A DNA stretch of 64,000 nucleotides from Nitrospirota bacterium (GCA_023475105.1 JAMCWJ010000101.1:1-64000); one strand, 5' to 3'. Shown: positions 40,233 to 49,690, numbered from the stretch's first letter. The notes: generated by a model not told the origin, from the sequence alone. Made by a program: numbers and translations.

Positions 40233-41447
40233 TCACCTCACGATGCCGGCAGCGCCCATAGCGGCTCCAATGGCAAGAACCCAAGCGGGATGCCACTGAA
40301 AACGCGCCAGCAGCAAGAGAGCGCTCGCCATGAGACCCCAGCCGGCGGGGCCGTGAAGTGCCCCAGGCGCCAGGAGCACTGCTGCGCTTATCACCATACC
40401 CATCACTGCCGGTGTGACTCCAGCCAGAAAGTCCTGAACATGCCGCCCTTCTTTGAGTCGGGAGTACCCGTGTGAGAGAAACGTCATGAGTATCAGAGAC
40501 GGGATGAAGAGCGCGAGAGTAGCCGCTAAAGCTCCCGGGACACCGTGGAGGTGGAACCCGGCAAAAGTAGCCAGAACAGCGATGGGACCGGGTGTCAGGT
40601 TACTGATCGCGACCCCGTCTATGAACTCCCTTGGGGTGAGCCATCCCATAGTCTCCAGCTTCTGCTGAAGGATCGGCACGAGGACAAAACCTCCGCCAAA
40701 AAAGACACAGCCAACCTTAAGAAACATCCATGCAATAGATGCCAGGGATTTTCCTCCGGCCGCAGTGCCGACAACCGGGAGCAGGGCGAGCCCGGCAGTT
40801 GCGGCGGGTCCGGCGCCAGGCGTTCGCGGCTTATCCCGGTGCGCCGTTTTTTGCTGCTGCCCTTTACTCAGTATCCGCTTCCCTGCAACCAGGCCTATCA
40901 GGCCGGCCCCGATGAGGACATAGATGGCGCCGATCTTCAATACAGAAAGACCCAAAGCAAGGACCGCCATTAACACGGGCGGCCAGGAACGCACGGCTTT
41001 CCGGCCCATGGACCACGCCGCACTGAGGATCAGCGCGATGACAACGGGTCCCAGCCCCCCGATGGCGTTCTGCAGGGCTGGAACAGCATTAAAGCTGAAG
41101 TAAAGCCAGGCGAGCAGAATCACAATGAGAACTGAAGGCGCCATAAAGGCAAAGGCGCATGCAAGTCCACCCCAGGGGCCATACAACCGGTTCCCAACGA
41201 AAAGCGCCGTATTTACCGCAAAGGGACCGAGCACCTGCCCTAGCCCAACTCCATGAAGAAACTCCTCCGCCTCCAGAGCGCGCTTCTTGACTATGAGATC
41301 CCGTTCCATCAGGGCGATCATCGCCATACCGCCCCCGAAGCCTACGGCGCCGATCTTCAAAAAATGAAGGAGCAGGACTGGCAGCGAAAGGGCCGGCCTT
41401 GCTCCGTTATGCAGGCGCTGAGTTTGGAATTCTCTATCAGTCGCCAT
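40233..41447 (-). CDS. chrA: Chromate transporter, long-chain two-domain form
   Basis: A 404-residue two-domain CHR protein (half 1: [40 protein letters not shown]; half 2: [40 protein letters not shown]). It is only moderately similar to the copy at 31624-32766, so this is not a recent duplication. Its start overlaps the end of the FmdE gene by 11 bp, an unusual pairing for a chromate transporter. Confidence 0.9.
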   Translation of the reverse strand: MATDREFQTQRLHNGARPALSLPVLLLHFLKIGAVGFGGGMAMIALMERDLIVKKRALEAEEFLHGVGLGQVLGPFAVNTALFVGNRLYGPWGGLACAFAFMAPSVLIVILLAWLYFSFNAVPALQNAIGGLGPVVIALILSAAWSMGRKAVRSWPPVLMAVLALGLSVLKIGAIYVLIGAGLIGLVAGKRILSKGQQQKTAHRDKPRTPGAGPAATAGLALLPVVGTAAGGKSLASIAWMFLKVGCVFFGGGFVLVPILQQKLETMGWLTPREFIDGVAISNLTPGPIAVLATFAGFHLHGVPGALAATLALFIPSLILMTFLSHGYSRLKEGRHVQDFLAGVTPAVMGMVISAAVLLAPGALHGPAGWGLMASALLLLARFQWHPAWVLAIGAAMGAAGIVR

Positions 41448-42057
41448 CGACTTTCTCTTTTTCAGCGCAGGCTATGCAGAGCATCCGTCCATCAGGGGCG
41501 GTCGTCAATTTATCGGTGAATACTGCTTCGCCGCATTTCGCGCAGCGTCTGACCTCAAAGTTCGCAGATCCCTTCTTCATGTCTTTCTGGAATACGTCGC
41601 TGATGTTCAGAAATTCGGCCTCCGGAAGTCCAAGCACCCTCTCCACAAGAGGGTCCGTGATTGCAGCGGGAATGTCCTGCGGCGGCACGCCCTTTTTACG
41701 TTCCTGAACAAAGGGCGAGTTCAACGCCTTTTCGAAAAACTCTGGCTTCAGCGAAACTCTTACAGCCTTCCCCGTCTTCGTATCGACAAGGGTGAAGGCC
41801 ATCTTGTTGTAATAGAGTTTCTGGATGTTCGCTTTTCCGTAGGTGCATCCGGTAGCGGTCATGATCCCGTCGAGAAAGCATCCCGCAGCATGTCCCTTGC
41901 CGGTTTCGGCCTCCACAAAAAGCTCCTTGTCCTTTGACCGCGCAACGCCAAGCGCCTTCATCGCAGCAAGCCCTGCCCTGAGACCCATCGGCATCGCCGG
42001 GCACCTGTGGCCGTGGAACTCCCAGGCCACATCAAGATATTCCTTGAATCCTTTCAT
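41437..42057 (-). CDS. FmdE family protein with C-terminal zinc finger
   Basis: 206 residues, the second FmdE in the window: [40 protein letters not shown], and a C-terminal zinc finger ([22 protein letters not shown]). The HGHRCP and Cys positions are those proposed to bind metal. Here the partner is a chromate transporter, co-transcribed with overlap, while the other FmdE accompanies a molybdoenzyme. A general link to oxyanion or molybdenum-like metal handling is suggested but unproven. Confidence 0.85.
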   Translation of the reverse strand: MKGFKEYLDVAWEFHGHRCPAMPMGLRAGLAAMKALGVARSKDKELFVEAETGKGHAAGCFLDGIMTATGCTYGKANIQKLYYNKMAFTLVDTKTGKAVRVSLKPEFFEKALNSPFVQERKKGVPPQDIPAAITDPLVERVLGLPEAEFLNISDVFQKDMKKGSANFEVRRCAKCGEAVFTDKLTTAPDGRMLCIACAEKEKVDGD

Positions 42058-42186
42058 CGCAAGTCCTCCTTAAACTATCCGTAATTGTCCCCGTTGATAA
42101 CGGGAGAATTAAAGGAGACCCGCGCCCATTATCCTCCGTGCCACCAGCACTTGCAAATAATTGAGAATCTTTTCATATACGATCCC

Positions 42187-42876
42187 TCATAAATTCGTTA
42201 TCCCGAAATATATGCCCACAACAACCAGTAAAGCTCCGCTGAACTTTTTCGCGTAAAGTGAGAAGTTGCTGACGCCTCTTGAGCCGACGATACTTTCAGT
42301 GAACCCGATAGATAGTCCGGCAATAAATATAAGCGCGCAGTGGCCGAGGGAATAGACAAAAAGCAGCGAGCCGCCATACAAGATATCTCCTTGTGTAGAC
42401 ACATAAGCAAGAATCACCGCCAGCACCGGTGTCGCGCAGGGAGATGAGACTGTGCCGGTCAATAAACCGAGCAGGAATGCGCCTGCAAGCCCCTTTGACT
42501 TAATCTGCCGTGCTTTTTGGAATGGCAGGGGAACTGATATGATCCCTATGAGCTGAAGCCCCACAGCTATCGCAACGACAGCAAGCCCTATATAAAGCCA
42601 TTTTCCCATGAAACCGAGGAACTGTCCCATGAATGAAGCGGATGCGCCAAGGAGGGTAAAGGTGATCGAGAGGCCAAGAACGAATATCAGCGGGAAAAGG
42701 GCCGCCTTTCGTTTGTTCCCCTCAGAGTAACCGCCGACGTAGCCGATGATGAGCGGGATCGCGGCAAGAACGCAGGGACTCGCGGCTGAGATCAAACCGC
42801 CGATAAATACGGCAATAAATGCCAGTCCGTGCTGGTTCTGAATAATTTGCCGGATATTACTGAAAAAGGCTTCCAT
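42187..42876 (-). CDS. CcdA/DsbD-type transmembrane thiol transporter
   Basis: 229 residues with six transmembrane segments. The redox Cys pair lies in the conserved helices: AASPCVLAAIPLIIGYVGGY and GTVSSPCATPVLAVILAYVS. CcdA proteins carry electrons from cytoplasmic thioredoxin to the periplasm for cytochrome c maturation or other thiol proteins. Its place downstream of arsenic genes and a periplasmic thioredoxin-like gene suggests that it reduces that protein. It starts 5 bp after the phosphoesterase. Confidence 0.9.
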   Translation of the reverse strand: MEAFFSNIRQIIQNQHGLAFIAVFIGGLISAASPCVLAAIPLIIGYVGGYSEGNKRKAALFPLIFVLGLSITFTLLGASASFMGQFLGFMGKWLYIGLAVVAIAVGLQLIGIISVPLPFQKARQIKSKGLAGAFLLGLLTGTVSSPCATPVLAVILAYVSTQGDILYGGSLLFVYSLGHCALIFIAGLSIGFTESIVGSRGVSNFSLYAKKFSGALLVVVGIYFGITNL

Positions 42877-42881
42877 GCATC

Positions 42882-43598
42882 CTATTTCGCCTGTCTGAGC
42901 TTCTCCGCGAAGTACGGCGGCAGCCCGCTTTCGATTATCGCCAGTGCGGTCTTTTCGACGTCGTACGAGACCCGCAGAAATTCCGTCCTCACGTCGCCTC
43001 CAGCTATCTCCACTAAGGTAACGCAGGCCCTTGAATCGCCATCTTTGGGTTTCCCGACGCTTCCGGCGTTTATAAAGATTTTGCCTTCAATGTCTTTGCG
43101 GTATGGCCTATGGGTGTGTCCGTAAATGAACACATCAGCATCGGCTTTTTCACTCATTTCTCTGAAAAACTTTTCCGGCCTGTCTTCATACCAGTAGAGG
43201 TTGTTCTTTTTCGGGCTCGCATGAAAGATGATGATCTTTCTGCCATCAACAGTGAGCCGGATTTCGAAGGGAAGATTTCTCATATGCTCTTTGCTGTTTG
43301 AGGAAGCATGTTTCTTGGTCCACTCAAACCCGAGCGCCGCCATTTCGGCCTGGATGGGATCTTCATATTTGCATCCGCAATGCTCCCTGTCGTTGGCTAC
43401 CGTTTCGTCATAATTTCCCTGGACTCCCTCAATGTTGTGCGCAATAAGGAAATCAACCACTTCGTTGACGAACGGGGCATAACCGCCGAGATCACCGATG
43501 TGGTACATCTTATCTGCTCCTCTTGATACCGCTGCGGCATAGGCAGCCTTCAGCGCCTCAATATTTCCGTGGATGTCTCCGAAGATCGCAAATTTCAC
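42882..43598 (-). CDS. Calcineurin-like metallophosphoesterase (YfcE/MJ0936-type)
   Basis: 238 residues with the metal motifs GDIHGN (residues about 6-11), HIGDLGGYAP, GVQGNYDE (GNHD-type) and the later IFHASPKK and YGHTHRPY. The GTG at 43598 (VKFAIFGDIHGN) with GAGGAG upstream is preferred; the frame is open further but has no better ribosome site. It follows the broken ynfA gene by 2 bp, in the arsenic operon. The substrate is unknown. Confidence 0.87.
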   Translation of the reverse strand: MKFAIFGDIHGNIEALKAAYAAAVSRGADKMYHIGDLGGYAPFVNEVVDFLIAHNIEGVQGNYDETVANDREHCGCKYEDPIQAEMAALGFEWTKKHASSNSKEHMRNLPFEIRLTVDGRKIIIFHASPKKNNLYWYEDRPEKFFREMSEKADADVFIYGHTHRPYRKDIEGKIFINAGSVGKPKDGDSRACVTLVEIAGGDVRTEFLRVSYDVEKTALAIIESGLPPYFAEKLRQAK

Positions 43599-43600
43599 AG

Positions 43601-43883
43601 TCAACTCCTCGGCCAGTACATGATCATACCCACTCCAAGGAGGCATATCAGTCCGCCGATGAGATCGAAACGGTCAGGCGCTATATGATCTACTTTCCAT
43701 CCCCAGAGAATGGACAGAACGACAAATATTCCCCCATATGCCGCATACACTCTCCCGAAATGGGCAGGCTGGAAGGTGGGAATAACGCCGTACAAAACAA
43801 GGACAGAGCCAGACAAGATATCCCCCGCCTATCTCGCAAAGCCCAGCCAATACAAACAGAGAAACAGACTTCGCTATTGCCAT
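43601..43883 (-). pseudogene. YnfA/UPF0060 membrane protein with internal deletion and frameshift
   Basis: One frame gives the YnfA start [21 protein letters not shown] second frame continues [40 protein letters not shown] and ends [18 protein letters not shown]. The segment normally between (W-L-R-x-x-x-x-W and the following helix start, roughly 15 residues) is missing and the frames do not match, so a short deletion has disabled the gene. YnfA is a small SMR-type drug or metal exporter. Confidence 0.75.
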
Positions 43884-43895
43884 ACGCGCCCCCTT

Positions 43896-44276
43896 CTATA
43901 TTCCCGCCTTTTTCAGAACCGGCTCGATTTCTTCATACCCGTAAAAACCGATGTGCCGGTGAATCACTTTCCCGCTCTTGTCGAGGAATATCTGAGTGGG
44001 TATGACATAGACGCCGAATTTTCGTGCGGCATCCTGTTCCTTCCTGATATCCACAAAAACGACTTCCAGCTTTCCTTTGTAATTCCTTCTCAACTTCTCC
44101 ATGACCGGCTTCATCTGCTCACAGGGTATGCAGCCGACCGAACCCAATTCGAGCATGACCAGCTTGCCATCCTTCCTTGCAATGTTCAAAACAGTGTCCA
44201 CCTCGCCCGCATTGCTGTATCCCCATGGGGTCGACAAAGTTATCAGGACAACAAGAAGCATTAATCTTTGTTTCAT
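43896..44276 (-). CDS. Exported thioredoxin-fold protein (CxxC)
   Basis: 126 residues: signal peptide (LLVVLITLSTPWGYSNA), then a thioredoxin fold with active site GSVGCIPCEQMKPV and cis-Pro YVIPTQIF. It is 36 bp after acr3 in the arsenic operon; the CcdA homologue further down can supply electrons. A role in arsenic resistance is inferred from context only. Confidence 0.87.
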   Translation of the reverse strand: MKQRLMLLVVLITLSTPWGYSNAGEVDTVLNIARKDGKLVMLELGSVGCIPCEQMKPVMEKLRRNYKGKLEVVFVDIRKEQDAARKFGVYVIPTQIFLDKSGKVIHRHIGFYGYEEIEPVLKKAGI

Positions 44277-44312
44277 TGCTCCTCCATATTCATAAGTCTT
44301 TCTTCGAACATT

Positions 44313-45392
44313 TTATGATGTTTTAAGGCCTTTTACTCTGCAGTATTCAATCGTGAAATATTTCTTCTGGAAATATAGAGCAACATTAACCAGACCGATT
44401 AAAACCGGCACTTCTACGAGCGGGCCGATGACAGCGGCAAAAGCAGATCCCGAATTGATTCCGAAGACCGCAACGGCAACTGCAATGGCGAGCTCAAAGT
44501 TGTTGCTCGCCGCAGTAAAAGAAAGCGTCGCCGTCTTTGGATAATCTGCACCGATCTTCTTTCCTAAATAGAACGAAACAAGGAACATGACGACGAAATA
44601 AATCAAGAGTGGTATCGCGATCCGCACCACGTCCAGAGGAAGTCTAACGATATAATTGCCTTTCAGCGAGAACATAACAATGATCGTGAAGAGCAGAAAG
44701 ATGAGAGTGACAGGGCTTATACGTGGTATAAAGACCTTCTCATACCAGTCTTTACCTTTCAACTTGAGCAGGCCGAAGCGGGTCATCATCCCTGAAAGAA
44801 ACGGGATACCAAGGTAAATAAAAACACTTTTTGCTATCTGGCCGATTGTGACATCGACGACAGCACCCCTTAGACCGAACCACGCGGGCAGGACGGTTAT
44901 GAAGATATAGGCATATACCGAGAAGAAAAGTACCTGGAAGGTCGAGTTGAAGGCCACAAGTCCTGCCGCATATTCAGGGTCTCCGCAGGCAAGGTCGTTC
45001 CAGACTATTACCATAGCGATGCAGCGTGCAAGGCCGATCATGATAAGCCCGACCATATATTCCGGATAGCCGCGTAGAAAGACGATGGCAAGCAGGAACA
45101 TCAGGATAGGGCCGATCACCCAATTCTGGATAAGGGACAAACCAAGCACTTTTTTATTTCTGAAGACCCCCCCCAACTCTTCGTATTTCACTTTTGCAAG
45201 CGGGGGATACATCATAAGGATTAGTCCGATTGCGATAGGGATATTAGTTGTCCCCACTTGAAAGCTGTTGATCAGCTTTTCAGTGCCGGGGATATAATAG
45301 CCGAGCCCGACACCGAAGGCCATTGCGGCAAATATCCACAGGGTGAGAAATCGATCAAGAAAAGAAAGTCTTTTACCCCTTTTATCAGCCAT
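44313..45392 (-). CDS. Acr3-family arsenite efflux permease
   Basis: About 359 residues with ten transmembrane segments; [20 protein letters not shown] opens the family, and the conserved helix with the essential Cys is visible in [20 protein letters not shown]. Acr3 exports As(III) using the proton motive force. The ATG at 45392 follows GGAGGATGACC; an in-frame ATG at 45398 is an alternative. It follows arsR almost without gap. Confidence 0.93.
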   Translation of the reverse strand: MADKRGKRLSFLDRFLTLWIFAAMAFGVGLGYYIPGTEKLINSFQVGTTNIPIAIGLILMMYPPLAKVKYEELGGVFRNKKVLGLSLIQNWVIGPILMFLLAIVFLRGYPEYMVGLIMIGLARCIAMVIVWNDLACGDPEYAAGLVAFNSTFQVLFFSVYAYIFITVLPAWFGLRGAVVDVTIGQIAKSVFIYLGIPFLSGMMTRFGLLKLKGKDWYEKVFIPRISPVTLIFLLFTIIVMFSLKGNYIVRLPLDVVRIAIPLLIYFVVMFLVSFYLGKKIGADYPKTATLSFTAASNNFELAIAVAVAVFGINSGSAFAAVIGPLVEVPVLIGLVNVALYFQKKYFTIEYCRVKGLKTS

Positions 45393-45394
45393 GG

Positions 45395-45772
45395 TCATCC
45401 TCCACAACATCTTTTTTTATTTTGAATAGGAACAACGCCCCCTTTTGTCTGCTTATTCTCAAGAAAATCATCAAGTCTTCTCCTGTCCTCTGCTATGGCT
45501 TCTTTCGGTATCCTTTCGAAGACAGACAGAAGCAGAAATCTTCTGAAGAAATCAGAATCATCAAGGCGATAATAGATCCACCTTCCCTGTTTCCTGTCTT
45601 TCAAAAAGCCCGATTCCTTCAATGCGTTCAAATGAAAGGATACTTTAGGCTGAACCATATCGAGCGCCGCAACGATATCGCAGACGCACAGCTCTCCATT
45701 CTCAAGCAGCTTCAATATCCTGAGCCTCGTTTCCTCGGAAAGTGCTTTGAAGATACTCAAAAGATCCTGCAT
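45395..45772 (-). CDS. arsR: ArsR arsenic-responsive repressor
   Basis: 125 residues with winged helix and the arsenite-sensing motif [15 protein letters not shown] in helix 3, followed by [20 protein letters not shown]. The C-terminus ends in RCCGG, another possible thiol site. It lies inside the operon between the thioredoxin-like gene and acr3, with 2-bp spacings. Its operator is presumably at the operon promoter near 47011-47039. Confidence 0.93.
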   Translation of the reverse strand: MQDLLSIFKALSEETRLRILKLLENGELCVCDIVAALDMVQPKVSFHLNALKESGFLKDRKQGRWIYYRLDDSDFFRRFLLLSVFERIPKEAIAEDRRRLDDFLENKQTKGGVVPIQNKKRCCGG

Positions 45773-45774
45773 GG

Positions 45775-46014
45775 TTAAGCCTCTTCCTTTATCAAAGCTT
45801 TCACTTTGTCGAGGCTGGGCAGCGGCTTACCTGAATGTTTAAGCTTGCCGTTGACCACGAGCCCCGGCGTCGACATCGTATATCTCATTATCTCGTGAAT
45901 TTCGGAAATCTTCTCAACCTTTGCTTCTATGCCGAGGTCATTCACGGCGGTTTTTGCCAACTCTTCCATCTTGTGACAGTTTGCACAACCTGGACCTAAT
46001 ACCTTGATTTCCAT
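45775..46014 (-). CDS. Small thioredoxin-like redox protein (TM0996/MTH895 type)
   Basis: 79 residues, a compact thioredoxin fold with active site GPGCANCHKMEELAK and cis-Pro MSTPGLVVNGKLKHSGKPLP. Such proteins regularly accompany ArsP-type permeases. It is 11 bp after the permease and 2 bp before arsR. It may reduce or deliver arsenicals to the permease; this is inference. Confidence 0.9.
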   Translation of the reverse strand: MEIKVLGPGCANCHKMEELAKTAVNDLGIEAKVEKISEIHEIMRYTMSTPGLVVNGKLKHSGKPLPSLDKVKALIKEEA

Positions 46015-46025
46015 AATTGAAGCTC

Positions 46026-46976
46026 CTATAAAATCGTATTAAAGAGATACCCTACGGCTGTTATTGTTGCGGCCATAATGCCCGCAAACACAGCGAGAAG
46101 GGGTATCTTGAGCACCTTCCTAAGAATTATCATCTCGGGAAGAGACAACGCGGTCACCGCCATCATAAAAGCAAGGACGGTGCCCATGCTCAAGCCCTTC
46201 TCCATAAGGGCGTAAACGATTGGTATCACGCCTGCCGCGTTGGAATAAAGAGGCACGCCAATGGCGACCGCCATGGGGACTGCAAAGGGATTGCCATTGC
46301 CGGCATAACGGACAAGGAAGTCCTCCGGCACATAACCGTGAATGAATCCTCCGATACCTATGGCGAGGAAGATGAACAACCATACCCTTTTCAGTATGTC
46401 GGCCGTATTCCATTTTGCATATTGGAGTCTTTCCGGAAAGGTTTGAGTTGAAACCTCCTGCCCCTGTCCCGTCTTGATCTTGTATACGTACTCCTCAACC
46501 CATTTCTCAAGCTTCAGTTTCCCGATTATGAATCCTGCCAAGATAGCTACCAAAAGACCCGTGCCCATATAAATAGCCGCTATTTCCCAGCCGAATAGCC
46601 CCCAGAGGAGGACCACGGCCACCTCGTTCACCATCGGTGAGGAGATCAGAAACGAAAATGTCACGCCCAGGGGCACCCCGGCCTCCACAAAGCCTATGAA
46701 GAGGGGGACAGCCGAACAAGAACAGAATGGTGTGACGATACCCAGCAATGCAGCCAGAATGTTACCGATAAATTCCTTTTTATGAGATAAGATGCGTTTG
46801 GTTTTTTCAGGCGGGAAATAGCTTCTGGCTACGGACACGGCAAATATAATGACAGAGAGCAGCAAAAATATCTTGATCGTATCGTAAATAAAGAAAGCAG
46901 CGGCTTCGGAGAGGCCCGAACCCCGCTCAAGCCCTATGACATCATGCGTGATGTACGAGACAAACTCCCCGAGCAC
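46026..46976 (-). CDS. ArsP-like permease (DUF318/UPF0718)
   Basis: About 316 residues with eight transmembrane helices. The hallmark GIVTPFCSCSAVPLFIGFVE carries the Cys pair thought to bind trivalent (organo)arsenicals; SSPMVNEVAVVLLWG and VPLYSNAAGVIPIVYAL are the other conserved pieces. The GTG at 46976 is chosen because GGAGG lies 6 nt upstream and because the longer frame runs back through the promoter. It is the first gene of the arsenic operon. Confidence 0.9.
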   Translation of the reverse strand: MLGEFVSYITHDVIGLERGSGLSEAAAFFIYDTIKIFLLLSVIIFAVSVARSYFPPEKTKRILSHKKEFIGNILAALLGIVTPFCSCSAVPLFIGFVEAGVPLGVTFSFLISSPMVNEVAVVLLWGLFGWEIAAIYMGTGLLVAILAGFIIGKLKLEKWVEEYVYKIKTGQGQEVSTQTFPERLQYAKWNTADILKRVWLFIFLAIGIGGFIHGYVPEDFLVRYAGNGNPFAVPMAVAIGVPLYSNAAGVIPIVYALMEKGLSMGTVLAFMMAVTALSLPEMIILRKVLKIPLLAVFAGIMAATITAVGYLFNTIL

Positions 46977-47010
46977 CTCTCGCCTCCGGCCAAACTCAGC
47001 ATCTTTAATT

Positions 47011-47039
47011 AGATAAACATATTTTGATGCATTAGTCAA
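47011..47039 (-). promoter_or_regulatory. Sigma-70 promoter of the arsenic operon
   Basis: Read on the minus strand: TTGACT (47039-47034), 17 bp, TTATCT (47016-47011). The AT-rich spacer is a likely ArsR operator. The start codon at 46976 lies about 30 bp beyond the expected transcription start. Confidence 0.65.
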
Positions 47040-47119
47040 TAGGCCGCTTGGTTATGACTCTGTCACGCATAGGACGGCGCGAGCTTCCGGCGTATTGTTC
47101 GGGAAAGACGAGACAGGAT

Positions 47120-47169
47120 CAGGGAAGGACCAGGGGGTTGTTATCGCCGGCCCCCCTGGTCCTTCCCTG
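47120..47169. repeat. Perfect 18-bp stem hairpin
   Basis: Bases 47120-47137 (CAGGGAAGGACCAGGGGG) pair perfectly with 47152-47169 across a 14-base loop. It lies between the 3' end of the bacterioferritin gene and the arsenic promoter. No T run follows on either strand. Confidence 0.85.
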
Positions 47170-47281
47170 CGATTGCCGCGAGGAAATGCCTCTCCTGCAT
47201 CCGGGAAGATGTTCCCGCGTTTCGGGCTCCGGAAAGCCGGACCGTCTGCCCGCACGGCAGGGCAAAGCGGGACATCGTCCT

Positions 47282-47749
47282 TTAGCCGATCTGCTCGATC
47301 AGGTAGTTCTGCGGTCCCATCTGCTTGATCTGGTCGAGCTGGGCCTCAATCCAGTCGATATGGTCCTCTTCTTCCTTCAGGATCGCATCGAGGAGTTCGC
47401 GTGTGCCGTTGTCCGCCACCTCGACCGCCAGCCTGATGCTTTCATTGTAGCCCAGGACCGCAGCCTCTTCGGCGCCGCGGTCGTTCTCGTGCATCTTCGG
47501 AACTTCAGGACCGATGTACATCTTGTTCAGGTTGCTCACGATCGGACGCCCTTCAAGGAAGAGGATGCGGCCGATGAGCTTCTCGGCGTGCTTCATCTCG
47601 TCGATGGCCCTCTTCTGGATCGCATCGTGCAGCCGCTTATACTTCCAGTTGTCGCACATCTCGGCGTGGACCATGTACTGGTTGACCGCGGTCAGCTCCT
47701 CGGCGAGGCGCGCGTTCAGGTGCTCGATGATCTTCTCGTTTCCCTTCAT
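47282..47749 (-). CDS. bfr: Bacterioferritin
   Basis: 155 residues of standard length. The ferroxidase ligands are in place (Glu18 in AEELTAVNQY, Glu51 and His54 in IDEMKHAEKL, Glu94, Glu127 and His130 in KEEEDHIDWI), and Met52, the heme axial ligand, is conserved. It forms a 24-mer iron store with interfacial heme. The ATG at 47749 follows AGGAGG. It stands alone. Confidence 0.95.
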   Translation of the reverse strand: MKGNEKIIEHLNARLAEELTAVNQYMVHAEMCDNWKYKRLHDAIQKRAIDEMKHAEKLIGRILFLEGRPIVSNLNKMYIGPEVPKMHENDRGAEEAAVLGYNESIRLAVEVADNGTRELLDAILKEEEDHIDWIEAQLDQIKQMGPQNYLIEQIG

Positions 47750-47923
47750 GAATAACCTCCTCTGTGTAGTGATGCGGCGATTTCAGACCCGCAGACGCTT
47801 CTTCTTCACGTTCACGCCTGCAGCAGTTACTATTATTCTATCAGGCTTTCCGCCAAGGTCAAGACCGGATCGGCCATCATCGTGAAACGTTCCCTGCGCC
47901 CGCGGCCCTCTCCATGAAAGAGT

Positions 47924-48238
47924 TCAGCCGGTCACTTCCTTCAGCCAGTCCAGGTACTCCGCAGAGCCTTCCGCGACCGGGAAGGCGATGACCTCGGGGA
48001 CCGAGTAGCTGTGGAGCTCCTTCACCTTTTTCGAGAGGGCACCGAAGAGTTCTCTCCGTGTCTTCGCGATCATCAGCACTTCGGCCTCATCCTCCACCTT
48101 TCCCTGCCAGCGGTAGATGGACCGAATCCCCTTCACAATATTCACACACCCCGCAAGCCGCTCGCCGACAAGGGCAAGGGCTATCTTGGCTGCCTCTTCT
48201 TCATTCGACGCCGTGATAAAGACTACGATGTTTTCCAT
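47924..48238 (-). CDS. cutA: CutA1 divalent-ion tolerance protein
   Basis: 104 residues, a full-length CutA1 trimer subunit: ITASNEEEAAKIALALVGER, the conserved LAGCVNIVKGIRSIYRWQGK, and VPEVIAFPVAEGSAEYLDWL. CutA1 has been linked to copper tolerance and is highly stable; its mechanism is unclear. It stands alone. Confidence 0.93.
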   Translation of the reverse strand: MENIVVFITASNEEEAAKIALALVGERLAGCVNIVKGIRSIYRWQGKVEDEAEVLMIAKTRRELFGALSKKVKELHSYSVPEVIAFPVAEGSAEYLDWLKEVTG

Positions 48239-48565
48239 GCGATATGCTCTCCAAACGGCGGATTTGAGACATAGAGACCGGCATCAGGCGGGACAGCGCT
48301 CCGAACGGTTTCTTTTGCCGATAGTCCTCCAGTACGTCTCTTGAAGAAAAAGAGGCAAAAGCCTAGGAGCGGAGCAAAAATGAGCACAGGGGCTCTGTCC
48401 TGCCGAAGATCCATGTAAAGAAGAGGGATGACAAAAAAGCCTTCCTGAAATCCGGGAAAAGCCCGAATACGAAAGGGGTTAATCATGCCGTTTACTAAAG
48501 AGTCCATAAGCGAGAAATCACAAAATCCCGGGGTTGCCTCTCCCGCATAGCCCTGGAAACAACGA
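48239..48565. other. Intergenic stretch without a recognisable gene
   Basis: A 94-codon minus frame (48223-48507) overlaps the cutA start and shows no family pattern; other frames are shorter. Nothing supportable apart from the probable cutA promoter. Confidence 0.5.
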
Positions 48566-49690
48566 TTACGTAAAGCTGCCGTCCTTCATGAGGGTCGTCC
48601 TCCCTCCGTCCCTGTCGATAAGCACAACCGTCGGCTGGAAGAAGACGAAGTCCTGATGAAAAGGCGTCTTGACGGTGCCTCCGAAGGAGCTGTTGTCGCC
48701 AAGAGCAATGTGTATGGTACCGAGGATCTTCTCGGATTCGAGGATGTTGTCCGGCCTCTTCGCCCTGTCGTTCGTCCCGATGCCCAGCTCCGCAATATTC
48801 GCGTTTTCTTTTCTCTCCCGCAGTTTGTCCCTCAGGAGGGCCGCGTATGGCTCGTCTCCCTCGATCCCGGCGACCACCCCGTCCTTCACGATCAGGGATA
48901 TCGGGGACTGCAGCTCTCTCATGGGCGCCCACTGCAGCACGAGTCTCCCTTCGGCAGTGCCCTCCAAAGGCGCAAGGAACACTTCTCCTGCCGGCAGGTT
49001 GCCGAATGAGCCCGGCCTCGTGAGCAGCCCCGTGTCAGAGATCACTTTTCTTCCCTTTTTCGAGAGGGAGAAATGCGTCCCGTTCGGGCTCGTTATCTCG
49101 ATCGTCTCGGCCCCCTGCACCCGCTTCGCCGTCCTGTTCGTCCTTCCGGCAAGCGCCTTCCAGTCGACATCCATCGCGCCCTCGCACATCGCTATGTCAA
49201 ACAGGGGCATGCTCGCGTATCTCGCACCACAGAGACTCGTGAGAAAATCCCTGAACCGCGTATGGCTCGTCGAATAATTCGAGAGCGCGATCACGGCATC
49301 TGCGGCAGAGGCCCTGTACTTCCTCACCACGGCCCCGGCCTTCCTCGTCTGCTCATCGGGGATCTCCTTCATCAGGAGCGGGCCGAGAAGGCCGGCCTTT
49401 GCCAGTCCTGTCACGGCCCTTTCCCCGAAAGCAAGCCGCCACAGCTCTTCAGGGGGCTCGACGCCGTGGCTCCTCGTCGCCGGATATTCATAGAAGAGCA
49501 CCTTCTTCGTAAAAGACTTCCCGATCTCGGCAGTGAGAAGCGCGATGTCCCTCAGCCTCTCCCTCCTGCACAGGTCTCCGGCGTCCACAAGCTCTCTTTG
49601 AGAGACCCTGTCGGTGAATACGAGGACCCTCTCGCCGCGTTTCACGCCGAGGTTCGTTGTGTAAATCGCTCTCAGGGAATCGGTCAGCAT
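48566..49690 (-). CDS. M29-family aminopeptidase (thermophilic metalloprotease type)
   Basis: 374 residues of the AmpS/PepS/aminopeptidase T family. The dinuclear metal site ligands are visible: Glu in NIAELGIGTNDRAK, Glu in NILESEKILGTIHIALGDN (with its His), and the His and Asp in KTPFHQDFVF. The enzyme removes N-terminal residues from peptides in the cytoplasm. The ATG at 49690 gives the usual family length. Confidence 0.92.
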   Translation of the reverse strand: MLTDSLRAIYTTNLGVKRGERVLVFTDRVSQRELVDAGDLCRRERLRDIALLTAEIGKSFTKKVLFYEYPATRSHGVEPPEELWRLAFGERAVTGLAKAGLLGPLLMKEIPDEQTRKAGAVVRKYRASAADAVIALSNYSTSHTRFRDFLTSLCGARYASMPLFDIAMCEGAMDVDWKALAGRTNRTAKRVQGAETIEITSPNGTHFSLSKKGRKVISDTGLLTRPGSFGNLPAGEVFLAPLEGTAEGRLVLQWAPMRELQSPISLIVKDGVVAGIEGDEPYAALLRDKLRERKENANIAELGIGTNDRAKRPDNILESEKILGTIHIALGDNSSFGGTVKTPFHQDFVFFQPTVVLIDRDGGRTTLMKDGSFT

